A stretch of DNA of 64,000 bases from Melieria omissa (Eukaryota; Arthropoda; Insecta; Diptera; Ulidiidae): positions 37,042,989 to 37,106,988 of the forward strand of contig OZ020267.1 of the NCBI GenBank assembly GCA_963971225.1, given 5' to 3'. Of the stretch, positions 25,643 through 38,498 are shown one piece after another (position 1 is the stretch's first letter; each line of letters begins with the position of its first letter). A program made the position numbers and the translations under genes. The notes under the pieces are model-generated. The model searched no databases, was not told the origin of the DNA, and was given only the letters and a program-made list of their open reading frames with translations.

Positions 25643-26028
25643 ACTACTCGACACGAAAATTGAAAGTATTTTTTCGGCTGCTGATCACAAAACTGAAAAT
25701 CCAAAAATTTTCTTAAGAAGCGTTTTCGAAAAATCTTCGAAAAACAGGATTTGTCCCTCTTATTTCAGTTCGACTAACACGAGGTAATTAAATAACCCAA
25801 CCCAAAGGTTAGTTAATTACCTTCTGAACGACGGGCCACTTGTGTTTTCGAGATATGTGCTCATATCTAACTGAAATAAGAGGGAAAAAGTGTTTTTCGA
25901 AGATTTTTCGAAAACGCTGTCTAAGAAAATTTTTGGATTTTCAGTTTCGTGTTCAGCAGCTGAAGATTAATCTAATAAATACTTTTGTTTTTAGGAGCAC
26001 GTGATGAACCCATTTTTTGTCGAGTAGT
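25643..26028. mobile_element. Foldback-type MITE
   Basis: The 386-bp unit has ends ACTACTCGACA in inverse orientation and long internal inverted arms: AACTGAAAATCCAAAAATTT onwards on the left pairs with AAATTTTTGGATTTTCAGTT on the right for about 90 bp. It is non-coding and able to form a long hairpin. Confidence 0.75.
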
Positions 26029-26269
26029 TTTATTAACTTATTCTGTGCTTTATTGTGGAGAAAAGGACATTGCAACAACAACAACAGTAACATAAGGCGG
26101 AATAAATGTGACTTAATTGTTCATATATATAATTTATTTATATATGTTTCGATTAAAATGAAATCACGCTTTGATTTTTTTGTTAAAATTTATATTTTCT
26201 TTCAATAAAACCAATGAACCAAGTTTTCATAAACCTAAAAAAAACAAAACAAACATTTAATGAATTTTT

Positions 26270-26868
26270 TTTTTTTTTTAATGAGGAAGCGGACAGATTG
26301 GCAAAGGATGGGCTGCTAGCCGGCCCTACGGACCTGAACCAATCATAGGTGTTAGAAGTCCCATTACAGACATTGTGTTAAACAGGAATTCATGAATCGA
26401 GCAAACCACAAATGGCCGAACACAATGGGGCAACGATGCTCCAAGCTTTTCTTTCCAGCCTACTCGGAAAGGAAATCTAAGTACCTAATTGACCTAAGCA
26501 GAAAGGAGCTCAGGGTCATGACGGGGATGCTAAGTGGACACTGTCTGCTAAATATGCATAGGGCGCGTCTGGGACTAACGGACAGTAAGCTATGCAGATT
26601 TTGCTTGAAAGAAGAAGAGACTTCTGAACATATCATAACCGAATGCCCTGCCCTAATACACTCAAGAAAGCGAATATTAGGGAAGGAGATAATACAGACG
26701 AGAGATTTGTCTGAAATTAATCTGAGGAAACTAAAGGAATTCCTAGATAACATTGGAGGGCACGAACTCCTCCAGTAACGTAGAGGGACATGACACAATA
26801 GTTCATTACTTGGACGCAGTGTCTCGGACAGGTGTTGTCCGAATCCCAGATCTAATCTAATCTAATCT
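26270..26868 (+). mobile_element. 5'-truncated LINE with RNase H end and zinc knuckle
   Basis: The first 50 bases read NEEADRLAKDGLLAGP, the end of an RNase H domain, before a frameshift. A second frame (26392-26778) carries LIDLSRKELRVMTGMLSGHC and CRFCLKEEETSEHIITECPA, the C-terminal zinc knuckle, ending FLDNIGGHELLQ. The tail is a TCTAA repeat. AATGAATTTTT at 26259-26269 and 26869-26879 is the target duplication. RNase H suggests the I-element group of clades. Confidence 0.87.
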
Positions 26869-26879
26869 AATGAATTTTT

Positions 26880-29800
26880 ACTCCTTTTCGGAACAATTTA
26901 GGATGTATCGTAGAAAATTGACTGAGTTTTAGTTCTCAAATCTAAATGATGTTTTTGATACTTTGATACTTTGATACTAACGTTCAAAAAGAGTCAATAT
27001 TTCGGAAGACAAGTTTTTAAATCAAATAAATGTGGATATTGAACGGAAAGTGTGAATAATTCATTAAACAAAAATAAAAAAAATTAATTGAAATATTACA
27101 AAACCATAAATTTAACATTTTAATCATAGGAAAGAAAGGTAGCACGTCATTCACTAATAGATACTGTATTGTTTTTGTTTAACTATATTTGTACTACATT
27201 ACAGTGGCGTACATGGAATTTCATTTCGGGAGATTGGGGTTTGCGTACATTTTTTGAGCTTAATTTCATCCGAATCCTTTCATATTTTTCACCACCAATT
27301 TTTGTATTTTGTGGTTCGAATCCCAGAACCCCCCTGTGTATGCCATTGAATAGGTTACATACCTACATACAATATATTTGTTTTCGATTGCTGCTTTCGA
27401 TTTTCTATATTTAGTTTCAAAACTAACTCGACTCAAGTTTTAAAACTCACTCAAATTTACAATTTTCTAAGATTCTAACGATTTTTCTCTTTGAGTTGAT
27501 GCCCATATCGTTATTCTACAATGCGCTCAATTTTAAAATAAATTTTTTGAAATAAACATGTCCTTGAAATTTCAAAGTCCTTTTAAAAAAGTCCTGACCT
27601 CGAAATTTGTTTTCGCACCGTGTAATCAAGCAGCGACCCAGAACCAGTTATATGGTCTAATAAACTGTTTGCTATTAAGTTTAATCGTCAAATATCAGTT
27701 GCTTGTTCAAGGCTTGAACCATAAAAATTCAAACAAAAATACATATATCTTTTGACTCTGAGAGGAAAATTGCTACGAAAAAGCTACGAGCTCGTCATTA
27801 GGAATCAGCAATTTTTTTATATATTTTTTCATTTCCCCTTTAACTGAAATTTACAACTCACAAAGCTGAATGCATATGCAACACAAGCGCAGTGGTGCAC
27901 ACAAGATGTCATTCCATACTAAGTATTTGAAACCATATTTGCCACCTACATTTTTTGTAGCAAACAGACACTTGGGGCGTGTGAACCCAAAAAACTTCCC
28001 CACCGAATACCAAGCACCGAGTATAGTCAGAGTGCTGATTGGCCCACTCGTAATAACAAAGCAGTACCACCCACAACTATTTGCCAAAGTCATTTACAAA
28101 AATATGTAGTTTGCCTGCAAGCTGGCAATGCTGTTTTGCTCATTGCTTTATTCGTTGCAGTTTTGGCTCACTGCATGTGTTTTTTTGTACTCGTATTTCG
28201 ATTGCACTGCACTCGACTACATACATATGTACGTACATACGTTTCGCAAATAACTACCGACACAGTGAAAACAATACATAAACTCTCCTTCTTTTCGTTT
28301 ATGCAATTTTCAATTTAGAAAATGCTTTCTGCCACTGCTGCACGCCCGCACCACAAATCGCCGGCCCAAGTTGTTTTCTTGCAAATCGATTGCTGACTTT
28401 TGTTATTTCGAACTGCCGGCAGCGAGTGCGTTCCATGTTTATTTGTGAAATGCGCAATTGAATTTAGTGAAACTACGAGCAAAGCCATACGGAATGGCAG
28501 GAGGAGCACCGAAGGAGGAGCACCCAAGGAGGGAGCATCGCAGAGGAGCGAGAGTGGAGCGCAAAGTTGGCAAAGGCTTCCAGCGGCGTTGCACTTGTCA
28601 AAGCGGCGTCATAATGGGAATCCTGCCTAAAAATTCACCACATTTTCATTTGCTGCAATAAATTATTTTCGCTATGGCTTTGGCTTGTGCTGCTGAAAGG
28701 CTTGTGCGGCGCTTTCGGCTTGCAATTTCGTAGTTGTGCTGGGTGAGTTATGGACAGTTTGGGGGAAGTTGCGCGCTGCTGGCGGGCGTTGTGGCCCGTA
28801 TGGCAATAACCAGCCAGAAGAGAAGTTGCTGTTACTTTTGCGCTGGCGACATGAGACATGCTGTGCGCGCAGGCTTTTCATACACAAACAAAAACACACA
28901 AACACACACACAGAAACACACAGCCAACGTATTGCAAAAGTATTTAAATTGTGAAAAGATAATACTCGGCAAGTGGGCGGTTTGGGCAATGCCGCTTTGG
29001 AATATATTTTTCCTTCTTGCCGACATTTTATTGCGCCGCTTTCATTTGTTTTCGTTTGCTTCATGAAATTGGAAAAGTAAAAACAAAGAAAAATGCTACC
29101 AAAGCTACGATGATTCGGATTTTACTGCGCTGCCGTGTTTTTTTTTTGTGTTGTCCGATTTTAATGCTGTTTGCTGCCGCTTTAATTCGGCTGCGCTGCT
29201 TGTTCACATGCTGACACTCGTCTTGCGTCATGTCGGGTCGGTCATAAAACAATGTTTTCCTTATATAAACACCATAAAAGCAATCGTGATCAGCGGAGCA
29301 TGAAACAAGCTGCTCGCCATCGCAGCACATCTTCATCAAAATAAAAATAAAAAAAACCAAAAAAATTAACAAAAAAAAGTTTTTAAAGAAAAAAAAAGGT
29401 CACTGGTATCGAACGGCAATCAAATGTAAACATTTTATTTTCTGTTTCATATTTTATGATTTCGCTCATACCGTCAACCTGTCTTTGTTATTATTGTTCT
29501 TCGAGTTGTTATGCTCGTGTTGGCGCATGTTGTTACAACCATCATGATGATGATGTTGTTGTTATTGTTATTGTTGTTTTTATTGTTGTTGTGGCGCTTT
29601 AACTTGTGTCAACATTTTGACTTTTGTGTTTGCCAGCGAAATGGTCAAAGCGGCCCATGGCGGAACTTTGTGTTGAAATTCGTTTTGTAAGAAGTTTAAC
29701 TTTTGCCAAGCATTTAAGTAAACTTTAACAGGCGTTTTTGTTGTTGTTGATTTTATTTTGTTTTTTGTGTTTCTAGCTGTCACGGAAATTACTTTGAGAT

Positions 29801-30889
29801 TAGAATTTCCCTGCTCGAATGCTTTTATGGAGCCCAAAATTCAATTTAACATGCGGCATGATTGTTAAAGTTCTCAACCATTGGATAAAGTTTGGATTAG
29901 CGAAATTGAAACGATTTGCAAATGTTGCCACACCATGCAACACTGCGGTACAGTGAGATGCAAAGCCGCAGAAAAATTTAAACATTTTCAAAGTGTGTCC
30001 AAATTTGAGAACTAACTCAACTCAATTTGATTTAAGAAATTTGGTTTGAATAATGAAATGTTTATAGTGAGATTATATAAGTTAAGCAGGAACAATGATA
30101 CAAACTTTTTTGTATAGAAAAAAAGAGAACATTTTTAAAATTAATTGTTATGTATAGGTTTGTTTGGGAACTTTTCCAGTAAAAATTATACAATAAAAAA
30201 ATACGAGGAGAGTAAGTGAGCTCACGCTCCCAAAAATGAAACTATCCAAATAAGTAAACAAACAATTCGTATGAATTTGCAAGTTTTAACTCTTTGTTAC
30301 ACCGGTGGTACTTTGCACACACACAATACATAGTAAAAAAGCATGTAAACAGGAGGGTTAAAGAAAGAAACAGCTGATCTAAAAGTTTTGTTTGAGGTTC
30401 GAAGCGGTAGGAAAAATTAAGTTTAATCAGATCTTTAATGCAAAAGACAAATAGTTCGTTGGGCTCAGTCTGCGATTCTTCCCTTTCAGCTTCAGCAGGT
30501 AAAGCTGATCAAGACGGTTGTGGGTCGGCGGACTTGCGAACGAGAAAATTCTTTACTGGTTACATTTGCCTCCAAATGTTTGCAAAATTTATTTGTTTTT
30601 GCAGTCGATCATATGGCAGCCAGTCATATGTTTTTCTGGTTCTTCTTCTTACTGGCTTAAAGTTACTGGACAAAATTTCTCCAGTAAAAACTTGCAAGTT
30701 CTCACGAAATGAACTGTCACTTTACACTCTCAGTTTCCCTCTCGTTGCAAGAGATTTGGCATACAAAAACAGGATCCATTAAAACTGTGTACAAATTCGT
30801 AAATTATTTGTACCCAAATATACCTATTGTCTTTTTTCACTGTAAAAAAAGTTCCCCTTTCTCTGATTTTTGAGAGTTTGTAGCAATAA
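26880..30889. other. Intron 10 interior with unique GC-richer island
   Basis: It contains the hAT-like MITE at 27.2 kb. 28.1-30.0 kb is non-repetitive, with several 70-130-codon overlapping frames on both strands and no family match, so is read as possible regulatory intron. The rest is AT-rich. Confidence 0.45.
27202..27348. mobile_element. hAT-like MITE candidate
   Basis: Ends CAGTGGCGTACATGG and, inverted, CAATGGCATACACAGG bound 147 bp. CAGTGGCG-type termini are common among hAT MITEs. No 8-bp target duplication is visible, so the call is tentative. Confidence 0.45.
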
Positions 30890-31435
30890 TTCACCAAAAG
30901 TTATTCTTTCCACTTGAATATCCATGAAATAGAGCCCTGACTTCTCGGACTACAGTCAAAGCAACCCTTTCAATCTTTATCACAATTTGCATCACAACTG
31001 TAAAGAAAACTTAATAGTCGAAAACGCTCCAAAGGTTATCGGTTATTTTACTTGAATATCCATGAACTAGAGACCTGACTTCTTGCACTAAAAACAATTC
31101 AATCCTTAAACTCTTATCACAACTTACAATTCCACAACAGTAAAGAAAGGCTAATATACAGAAGCCTTCCAAAGGTTATCTTTTCACCTTGAATATCCAT
31201 GAACTAGAGACCTGATTCCTTGGACCTCAGTTAACCCATTCTTTCAATGTTTATCAATAGCCTACAACATCACAACTGTAAATAAAGGCTAATAGATGAC
31301 AGCCCTTCAAAGGTTATCTTTTCCATTTGAATATCTATTAATCAGAAACCCGACTCTTCGGAACTCAATCAATCCATTCTTTCAATTCTTATCAACAGCC
31401 TACAACATCGCAACTGTAAAAAAAGCTTAAGTGAC
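30890..31435. repeat. 137-bp tandem repeat, four copies
   Basis: The line CTTGAATATCCATGAA recurs at about 30914, 31053, 31191 and (diverged) 31325. Each copy includes GAGACCTGACTTCTTGGAC, TTCTTTCAAT and ACATCACAACTGTAAAGAAA. Non-coding. Confidence 0.85.
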
Positions 31436-31542
31436 TCCTAATCCTTGTTGTAAACCAATCCGTTTACAGAAAGGATACTCCCATGCATATCCCAACAAAT
31501 CGTGGTTTCATTGCGAACTTTTAGTCTGAACTTGGAAGTTAA

Positions 31543-32122
31543 CCCATTCATTACAAGTTTTTACTGGGGAAAGTTATAATTATAAATTTATCGATTTAGT
31601 CTTCTGAATGGGTTACATCACCAACATTCCATAATAATTTTTTACATTTTTATTATAGGACCTTTTTTTAGAGTGTTGTCGTCGTATGACAGCAACTACA
31701 TCGTTGTGGCTGTAATAATTACTTAAACAAAAATTTGTTTACGCATATTTAAGAGTCAAATTTCATTCACTTCAGCTTGAATTTCTTACAATATTTTTCT
31801 AAATTTATTTAATTTATATTTATAATTTTTAAAATTTTTTACGCATAACTAAGATTCAAATATTTCTTCATTCACAAATTTCATAAAATATTTATTTAAA
31901 TTTTAAGTAAAGTCATATTAAAAAATTCTCTTTTTTGTTGCTGCTTCTTCTTTCTTGACTATGTTAAGGTATAACACTAAAGACTTTTGTATATTTCTCA
32001 CCTTTAAACTCAAGTATTTCAACTATTCTTAAGACCAAAAAAAAAATTATTCTTGATCCCATAGAGGGCGTAGACGTCCACAATGTAGCATGTTGCCATA
32101 TGACAACAAAATAGTGAAAGGG
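31543..32122. mobile_element. Possible TTAA-flanked MITE, 580 bp
   Basis: TTAA at 31539-31542 and 32123-32126 bounds ends CCCATTCATTA and (inverted) CCCTTTCACTA, matching at 9 of 11 positions. They resemble the ends of the 40.1-kb element. The interior is AT-rich and non-coding. Confidence 0.45.
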
Positions 32123-32126
32123 TTAA

Positions 32127-35100
32127 TAACATTCTAACAACATTCGAAATAAGAACTCCTAGGTTTATTCAGAAAGATAAATTCAAAGATTGATTCTATA
32201 ACCAAATATAATCGAAGATTGTTAAGATTTTCAAAAGGGAAGCGCTACACAAAAAAGAATGAAATATCATTGCCGATTTCCAGACAGTATCATCTTCCAA
32301 AATTCGAATGTGTACTGTCTATAAAGATTTGTGTGATTTAACGCCGGACGATATCTTTCTTTGGGGTTTCTGGTTTATGCGAAGAGAGACAAACAAATCC
32401 TGAACTTAAGATGGAGATCCAATGTGTCGTGGTCAAGAGAGAGAAAGAGAGGGCCACATTTTCGTTGAAATGTCATGGAGATGAAGATGAAACCAGAGCC
32501 ACTGGGCCACTTTCCGCATATTTTATTCCATATTTTATGGGAACATGTCCACTTTACAAAGCAATAATAATAATATTTATATCACCACTGCACAGTGATT
32601 CGACTTCATACAACAGCGGGACCAAATTAGAAGGAGTGGTCCGTTCTTTATAAAATTTGGTATGCTAGTTAATCATGGTCTGTTGAATTGAAATCCCCAT
32701 TTTGTTTTTCTTAAAATTTTGTACTTTGGCAATGTCTGAGACTTAAATTTTCAATTTTCGTCAAATTTAGATTTAGGTTTTTCAGATTTTACATTTAATC
32801 GATAATCGTTAACATTGATAATTGCAAATAGTAACATAAATTGTCTCAGGACCCTTCAGTTTTGCAATAAAAATGATATAATAGATGCTTGTTTTGCATT
32901 TGTGCAGTTTTTCAATGTTTCATGCTGATTGCATACTTTTAGGCGTGAAAATAATAAATTTTGTCGGAAAATAGGTGTTTAGACCACTTTTCAAATTGAA
33001 TTATTTTCTCAGATCGGAAGATATCGGAGGATGTAATTACATTATCCGACAAAGAAAAAATGCTTCTTAAAATAAAAAAAATCCAGTAATACTTTCACAT
33101 ACTTTATAGATATTTTCCTCTAAGTTTTGCCAATTTGCAGATTTTTAATTAAGAAAAATGTTTTAAATTAAAAGTAATGTAAAAGCTTCAACTTTGTAAA
33201 TTTTGAGGAAACAGTAAAAGCTAAAATGGTCACATCATTTTATATTAAACGTTTTAGCAACTTCCTGGAAACCATGTATTTTTATAATTTTTTTTACTCA
33301 ATAGACTAAAAAACAGAAAATATGTGTTTAAATTTTCTTGAGAACAAAGTTTTAACTTTGAGCCGCTATTGCACACACACTAATTAAATTGTTGCACAGA
33401 TTTTTTGGGTTTTTTTAGTTGGAGTTTTACCTTTGAAATTACATCAAAATCGTTAAATTCTGAGACTATACATTTTTTGAATTTTGTCTTTGGAACAAAT
33501 CATTGTGCACTCTCACAGAACAGTTTGCAGTCATGTTTTTAATGGTTTTCAAGTAAAACACAGCAACACTGCCTTAAAATTATTGAACACGTTCAGCATG
33601 CAAAACTTCATAAGTATCTGAACAAACCTTAATTTGCATGCAATATGGCAACGCTGACATTTGTGCGCGCTGTTAATGAAATTGAAAAAAAAAATACAAA
33701 AAATCATAAAAATTTTATAGCATGCAAATAATTCTGTACTGATTCATTTATAGAAAAACTTGTTAGGAAAAACCGAGAATGCGAGATGTCAGATGTTGAA
33801 ATATAATCACTTTCGTAAAATGTTATTACAAAGCATAGACAGAAACTATGAAAATAGGCGTAAAATGTACTTTAATAGAAATCGAAAACTGTCTTACGCA
33901 CTGCTGCTGCATGCAACAATGCCTGCAGTTAGTCAGTTTTGTTGCATGCGAGTAATTTGATGTAGTCGTATCTGCGAGCCAGACGCTTATGCGAACTTAC
34001 TATGTGTACATATGTGTTGGTGAGGATATTTACTGCCTTACAAAGTAATCTATGGATGTGCGTAAAAGTAATGACCGGGCTTGAGTGTTGGTGTGGTGCG
34101 ACGCTTATAAACAGCAAACGGAACCGCAGCACTCAAATCAAATTTCGACATTCGCCTTTGTGTGGAATTTGTTTGGCTTTTTCCGGTTGTAAATACTCTC
34201 TTGTGTCTGGCACTGAACTCGTATTAAGCACATAAGCGCACATAAAACAAATTTAATACATACAAATCTATATACTGAAGTCAATTTTACTGTGTGCAGC
34301 TATGAAAGGCGACGCTACATAAACAAGAATTTAATTAACTTTAATTTATTTTTGGTTTCCGCAAACACTTTCGCATGGCTGTCTCTCTTTTTTATCTCTT
34401 TCACATACAAACACTTGCACACACATGCACGCATGTATACATACAAACAAATGCGCCTTAAATCAGTTGCCTTGCTTTAAGTTCAACGCTTAAATGTGAT
34501 GTGATGTGTTTTGATTTGCCATCATTCCACTTGGTGTTGGTCTTTGAATTTTTTGGCAGACGTCAATATGCCAATTATTTCTTGTGCATCAAATATTTAC
34601 ATAAACTCAATCAATTTTCAACCTTTACAAGTTTATTAATAAAGCATCAAAGCCGCTTTTCTGCTCAATTGTGGACGTTCTAAAGATTCTGTTGATTGCC
34701 AAATCTGTATTTGAAAGCAAAGAAACCAAATTCGGTATGAGTAGCAAAAGCAAAAATTTGCAAATTTAAGCTATTTGAATATGAAATAAAATTCATACTT
34801 TCAATTTGGACACACAGAATGCTGTGTAATTTTTTCCATCATTCAATGTTTTAGTATCGAAAAATCTCATGGCACAGCATTAGTTTCAGTGTCCATAAAC
34901 GTTTATGCTAATATGGGCCAAACAAATAAGCCAACTCATTTGAAAACGTCCATAACAGACCATAACAACAACACAAATCTCCATACACTTTCAACAAAAA
35001 TCGAGCAGAAAATCCTATCACATTCAATTGAGAGGACAAACTTTGTCGAAACAATAATATTTGCAGTCGGCCCAGCGACAGCGAAAACTTTCGGACATTT

Positions 35101-35604
35101 GGCCAAATTACACGAATAGCGCTGCTTAATTATTGGTGCGGCGCTGCGGCTCCATTTGCTAATCGCAAATTCTAAGGTCGTCGACGTCGAAAAACAATTT
35201 CCGTTTTTTATTCATTCCGCTGCCATTCGCCTCGTAGTAGTTGGAAATAAAACAATATTAGCCCGGAGCGAGAAATGGCGCGCCGAGGACGGACCGCTGC
35301 GGAAATGTCTGACATAATTTTCCAATAAAAATAAATTGTGCGAAATGTTTTTCGTTAAGTTGGGTTCATCATTGCGCCAAGGCAGTCACAGCGTCAGCCT
35401 CGGACTCGGCCGTACCAGTAATGGGTCGAAGCGAGCGAGAGGCTGCCCGAGCAGCGAAGGCGTCGAAAGTGTCCTGTCGGCGCTGTGCGTGTTGAGCGGC
35501 GTGTGGCCTGAGCGGGCAAATCAAAAATTATGACAAACAAAAATCGTCCTCGCTGCGGGCGCTAGTCAATAAATTTGCCAACTTAATGTAGCAAACTTGT
35601 GTGT

Positions 35605-35638
<34 letters not shown>

Positions 35639-36711
35639 ATTGCTTGTAGCGCCCCTTTGTTGTTAGTGGGTGTCGCTGGGCAGCTGGTCTTTGCTGTTCG
35701 TGTCGACTTATCTACATAAACACACATCCATACAAATCGACCAGTGCTTACACACCCACTTTTATGCATAAATATGTGTGTGTGTGTGCATATGTAAAGG
35801 AATACATTCCCCAAGTAGTGATTGGGCTTTTGCTGATGTTTTCGTTGTCGGTAATAAAATGTCGGATTAATAAAATTGGTTAATAATAAATGGTGTATTA
35901 TGGGACTTATTGAAGTTTGAGTGATAATAGAAAAGTTTGTATGTGATTTTGTCTGCCGGCATGCGAACTGTGATAAGCGAACTTTGCTTTTGGGCAAATG
36001 CGATAAAACGAAAATACTAAAATTGGCATAAGTGAAAGTTGGCACTATTTTTGGCATACAAAGCAAGTAAACTTGCCATACTAGCTAACTTGCCATAGAG
36101 CGCACAATCGCTAAGCATAGAAGTTGGATCGTAGCCAAATGTTGTACGTAATTGTTGGTAATTAAATATACAAAAATTGGATTTCGTAACTACAACTCGT
36201 TGGCAAAAGTTCCAAGGCATTTATCACTGCGAAAGCAATTTGTTCAAGAGATGCTTATGAAGTGAATTACTGAATTGGAGAAGACAATTGGCAACATTGA
36301 CTGCCCAAATGAGGCACGTTGGGCCCAGAGTGTTGATTTGTTCAATAAGCAAGTGAGTGGTCCTCTAATTTTTCTCAGTGATCTAATTGATTTATTTAAA
36401 ACAGACTATGACAAGAAGCATCAAAGACTAGAGACAAGAACCTTTTTTGGAATAACTTACATCCAGGGCTCTCTGGAAATCGAAACGACTAAGAGACATA
36501 TCGACTGATTTAATATGGAAAATGGATCTCAGTCCTGGCTCTTCAAGGCATAGTTTGAGGTCGGAGTTTTTATATACAAAAAAGTATGCTGCCAAACGGT
36601 TCTTGCCAGAAGAAGAAGTTTACAAGTTCCAATAAAAAGGGGGAATCAATGAAACCACAATTTGTATCCAAAAGGAAAGTAATATTTTAAATATCTAAAA
36701 GACACCTAGTC
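32127..36711. other. Intron 10 interior, unique sequence with GC-richer island at 33.9-36.2 kb
   Basis: 32.1-33.9 kb is AT-rich with nothing recognised. 35.1-35.6 kb holds a GC-rich segment (GCTGCGGCTCC, GGCGCGCCGAGGACGGACCG) that could be a conserved element. The long frame at 35566-36066 on the minus strand runs through a microsatellite and is not credible. Confidence 0.45.
35599..35638. repeat. GT dinucleotide microsatellite
   Basis: About 20 GT units with two C interruptions. Similar short GT runs lie at 5972-5994, 19452-19472 and 42356-42371. Confidence 0.95.
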
Positions 36712-36960
36712 CAGCGGCTGGTCTCGATAATCCAGCGGGGAGTCCATTGGCTTCTCATACCAGAGGCCCTAGGTTCGATTCCTAGCTTAGGCTGTTGAAA
36801 CACACGTCTACTTCTATCGCTATCCACATAAGATACATGAGAATCACATGAATTTCAATTGTAATATAGTTATATTCTGATTGCTTGTTTTATATGAAAA
36901 CGAAATGGGGAAATCCCCAATAATGTAATGGTTTGCAAATCCTAAGCAGTTCTCTCGTAC
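36712..36960 (+). repeat. tRNA-like SINE candidate
   Basis: GTCCAGCGGCTGGTCTC followed 50 bases later by CCTAGGTTCGATTCCTAG gives a T-arm with a perfect B-box core (GGTTCGATTCC) and a CTCATAC loop. The 5' acceptor strand does not pair with CTTAGGC, so this is not a functional tRNA gene. A short body follows. It lies just upstream of the Tc1 remnant. Confidence 0.3.
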
Positions 36961-36969
36961 ATCTACGAT

Positions 36970-37249
36970 GCGATTTTAATGCAGGACGGTGCGCGATGTC
37001 ATACGGCGAAACAGTCAATAAGTGTTGCCAAAAGTCTGTTTAAGCTAGTATGGGAAGACTGGCCGAGAAATTCGCCAGATCTTAATTCTATTGAACATAT
37101 CTGGTCCAGGATTCAAGATTCAGTATTTCGGAGTTCAAAACCTGCCAATAGACTTCAACTCATTGAAAACGTCGGTCTTGTGCGAAAGTTTTCGAAAGCG
37201 AGTCCTAGAGTGCTACGAAAAAAATGGCGCACATACACAATATTAATAA
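36970..37249 (+). pseudogene. Tc1-like transposase C-terminal remnant
   Basis: FMQDGARCHTAKQSIS and WPRNSPDLNSIEHIW are the second catalytic Asp and the catalytic Glu motif of Tc1-family DDE transposases. The reading then decays by a frameshift near LIENVGLVRKF; a further good match is the end SPRVLRKKWRTYT. The 3' part is interrupted at 37250 by another element and resumes at 38414. N-terminal coding is absent or unrecognisable upstream. Confidence 0.8.
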
Positions 37250-38413
37250 CACAGCGCAACAAAAAAACACTTTTTTTCTGTTGCATGGAGTTTTTCCACT
37301 GTTTCTTACTAATTTGGGTGCGTTGATTCCGAATCTACCCTCCGATTTTTTCTAGTAGCTCTAGTTTGTGAGATATAGGTACCCTGTCATTTTTTCAGTT
37401 TTTCCTCTACTTTTTCCATATTTTCGATCGTAGTTTCTAAACCAAAAAACCGATTCGCATGATTTTCACCTTATCGCATTAACAACACCGCACGGCTTCT
37501 TTTCCGATGCAACTTATTTTCATAAATGTTAAAATGCCGCGGTAATTGGACCTCAAAGTTGAAAAAATGTAATTTTAAGCCGTTTTCTTTGATGGTCAAA
37601 AACATACACATTTTTTGTAAAACAATTAACGAGTTAGGTGTATAACGAAAGTCGACACATCAAGCAATACAACACAGCTACATTATTTGGCGGAATACAC
37701 ATTCGCATCGAAATAACAGGAAAAATGTACCATCGCGATTTTCATCACTTTTCATACTTTTTCCTTAAAAAATTAGGGGCCTGAAAATATGCAAAGTTTT
37801 TAATTTTTTTTTGTTTCGAAAAATTCAAAATATTTTTGTTTTTGCTTGTATTCCAAACTATAAATGGAACATAAAAAAGAGCATATTTTGAGGCTCCTAA
37901 TTTTTTAAGGAAAAAGTATGAAAAGAGATGAAAATCGCTATGGTAAAGTTTTGTTATTATTTCGACGCGAATGTGTATTCCGATAAATAATTTGGCTGTG
38001 TTGTATTGCTTGATGTTTCTTCTTAAGATATTCATATACTTCGAAACTTGATTTATGAAACATCTTTACATTTTTCGCCATCAGAAAAAACGCCTTGAAA
38101 TTCAATATTTTCTTACTTTGAAGCCTTATTATCACGCCCATTTAGAACGCATAAAATTGATTGATGTCAGGAAAGATGGCGTGAAATGTTGTAAGTGCAA
38201 CGATATAAAAATAATGTCGATAGGATTATTGGTTAAGAAATAACAGTCGAAAACGAGAAAAAAGCCGAGGAAAATTCGAAAAAGTGACACGCCCATTTTT
38301 TGCAAAAACTAGAGCTGTTACATAAAAACGGAGTATGGTTTTGAAAACAGCGTGGAAAAACTATTCAGATTCATGTAAAAAACTGCATGCAACAGACATG
38401 CTGTTGTGCAGTG
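37250..38413. mobile_element. Palindromic non-autonomous element nested in Tc1 copy
   Basis: The 1164-bp insertion is flanked by TAA on both sides and splits a Tc1 remnant. Its ends are related inverted repeats (CACAGCGCAACA and, inverted, CACTGCACAACA, both followed by CTGTTGCATG and a T-run). Inside, two arms of about 136 bp (37657-37792 and 37881-38016) are inverted copies separated by about 88 bp. No transposase is recognised. The TAA duplication is compatible with PIF/Harbinger, but class is not established. Confidence 0.72.
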
Positions 38414-38416
38414 TAA

Positions 38417-38498
38417 TCAATTGAATTTTGCTTAGGTATGATTTAGTGGTTTAAATAAAAATATTTTGAAAAGCAATACAAATGATCCGCCCACCCTG
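38417..38498 (+). mobile_element. 3' end of the interrupted Tc1-like element
   Basis: This stretch (TCAATTGAATTTTGCTTAGG through GATCCGCCCACCCTG) matches, inverted, the Tc1 fragment at 56785-56956. It therefore is the continuation of the copy at 36970-37249, split by the 37250-38413 insertion. The end CCACCCTG is followed by TA, as expected for Tc1. Confidence 0.75.

Noticed and set aside
35566..36066. 166-codon minus-strand ORF
   Set aside because: Runs through a GT/CA microsatellite (poly His-Thr); no domain.
36712..36790. Functional tRNA gene
   Set aside because: B-box present but the 5' acceptor strand does not pair; kept only as a SINE-like candidate.
37745..38141. Open frames inside the palindromic element as a gene
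   Set aside because: They are Lys/Phe/Asn-rich translations of the inverted arms without any motif.
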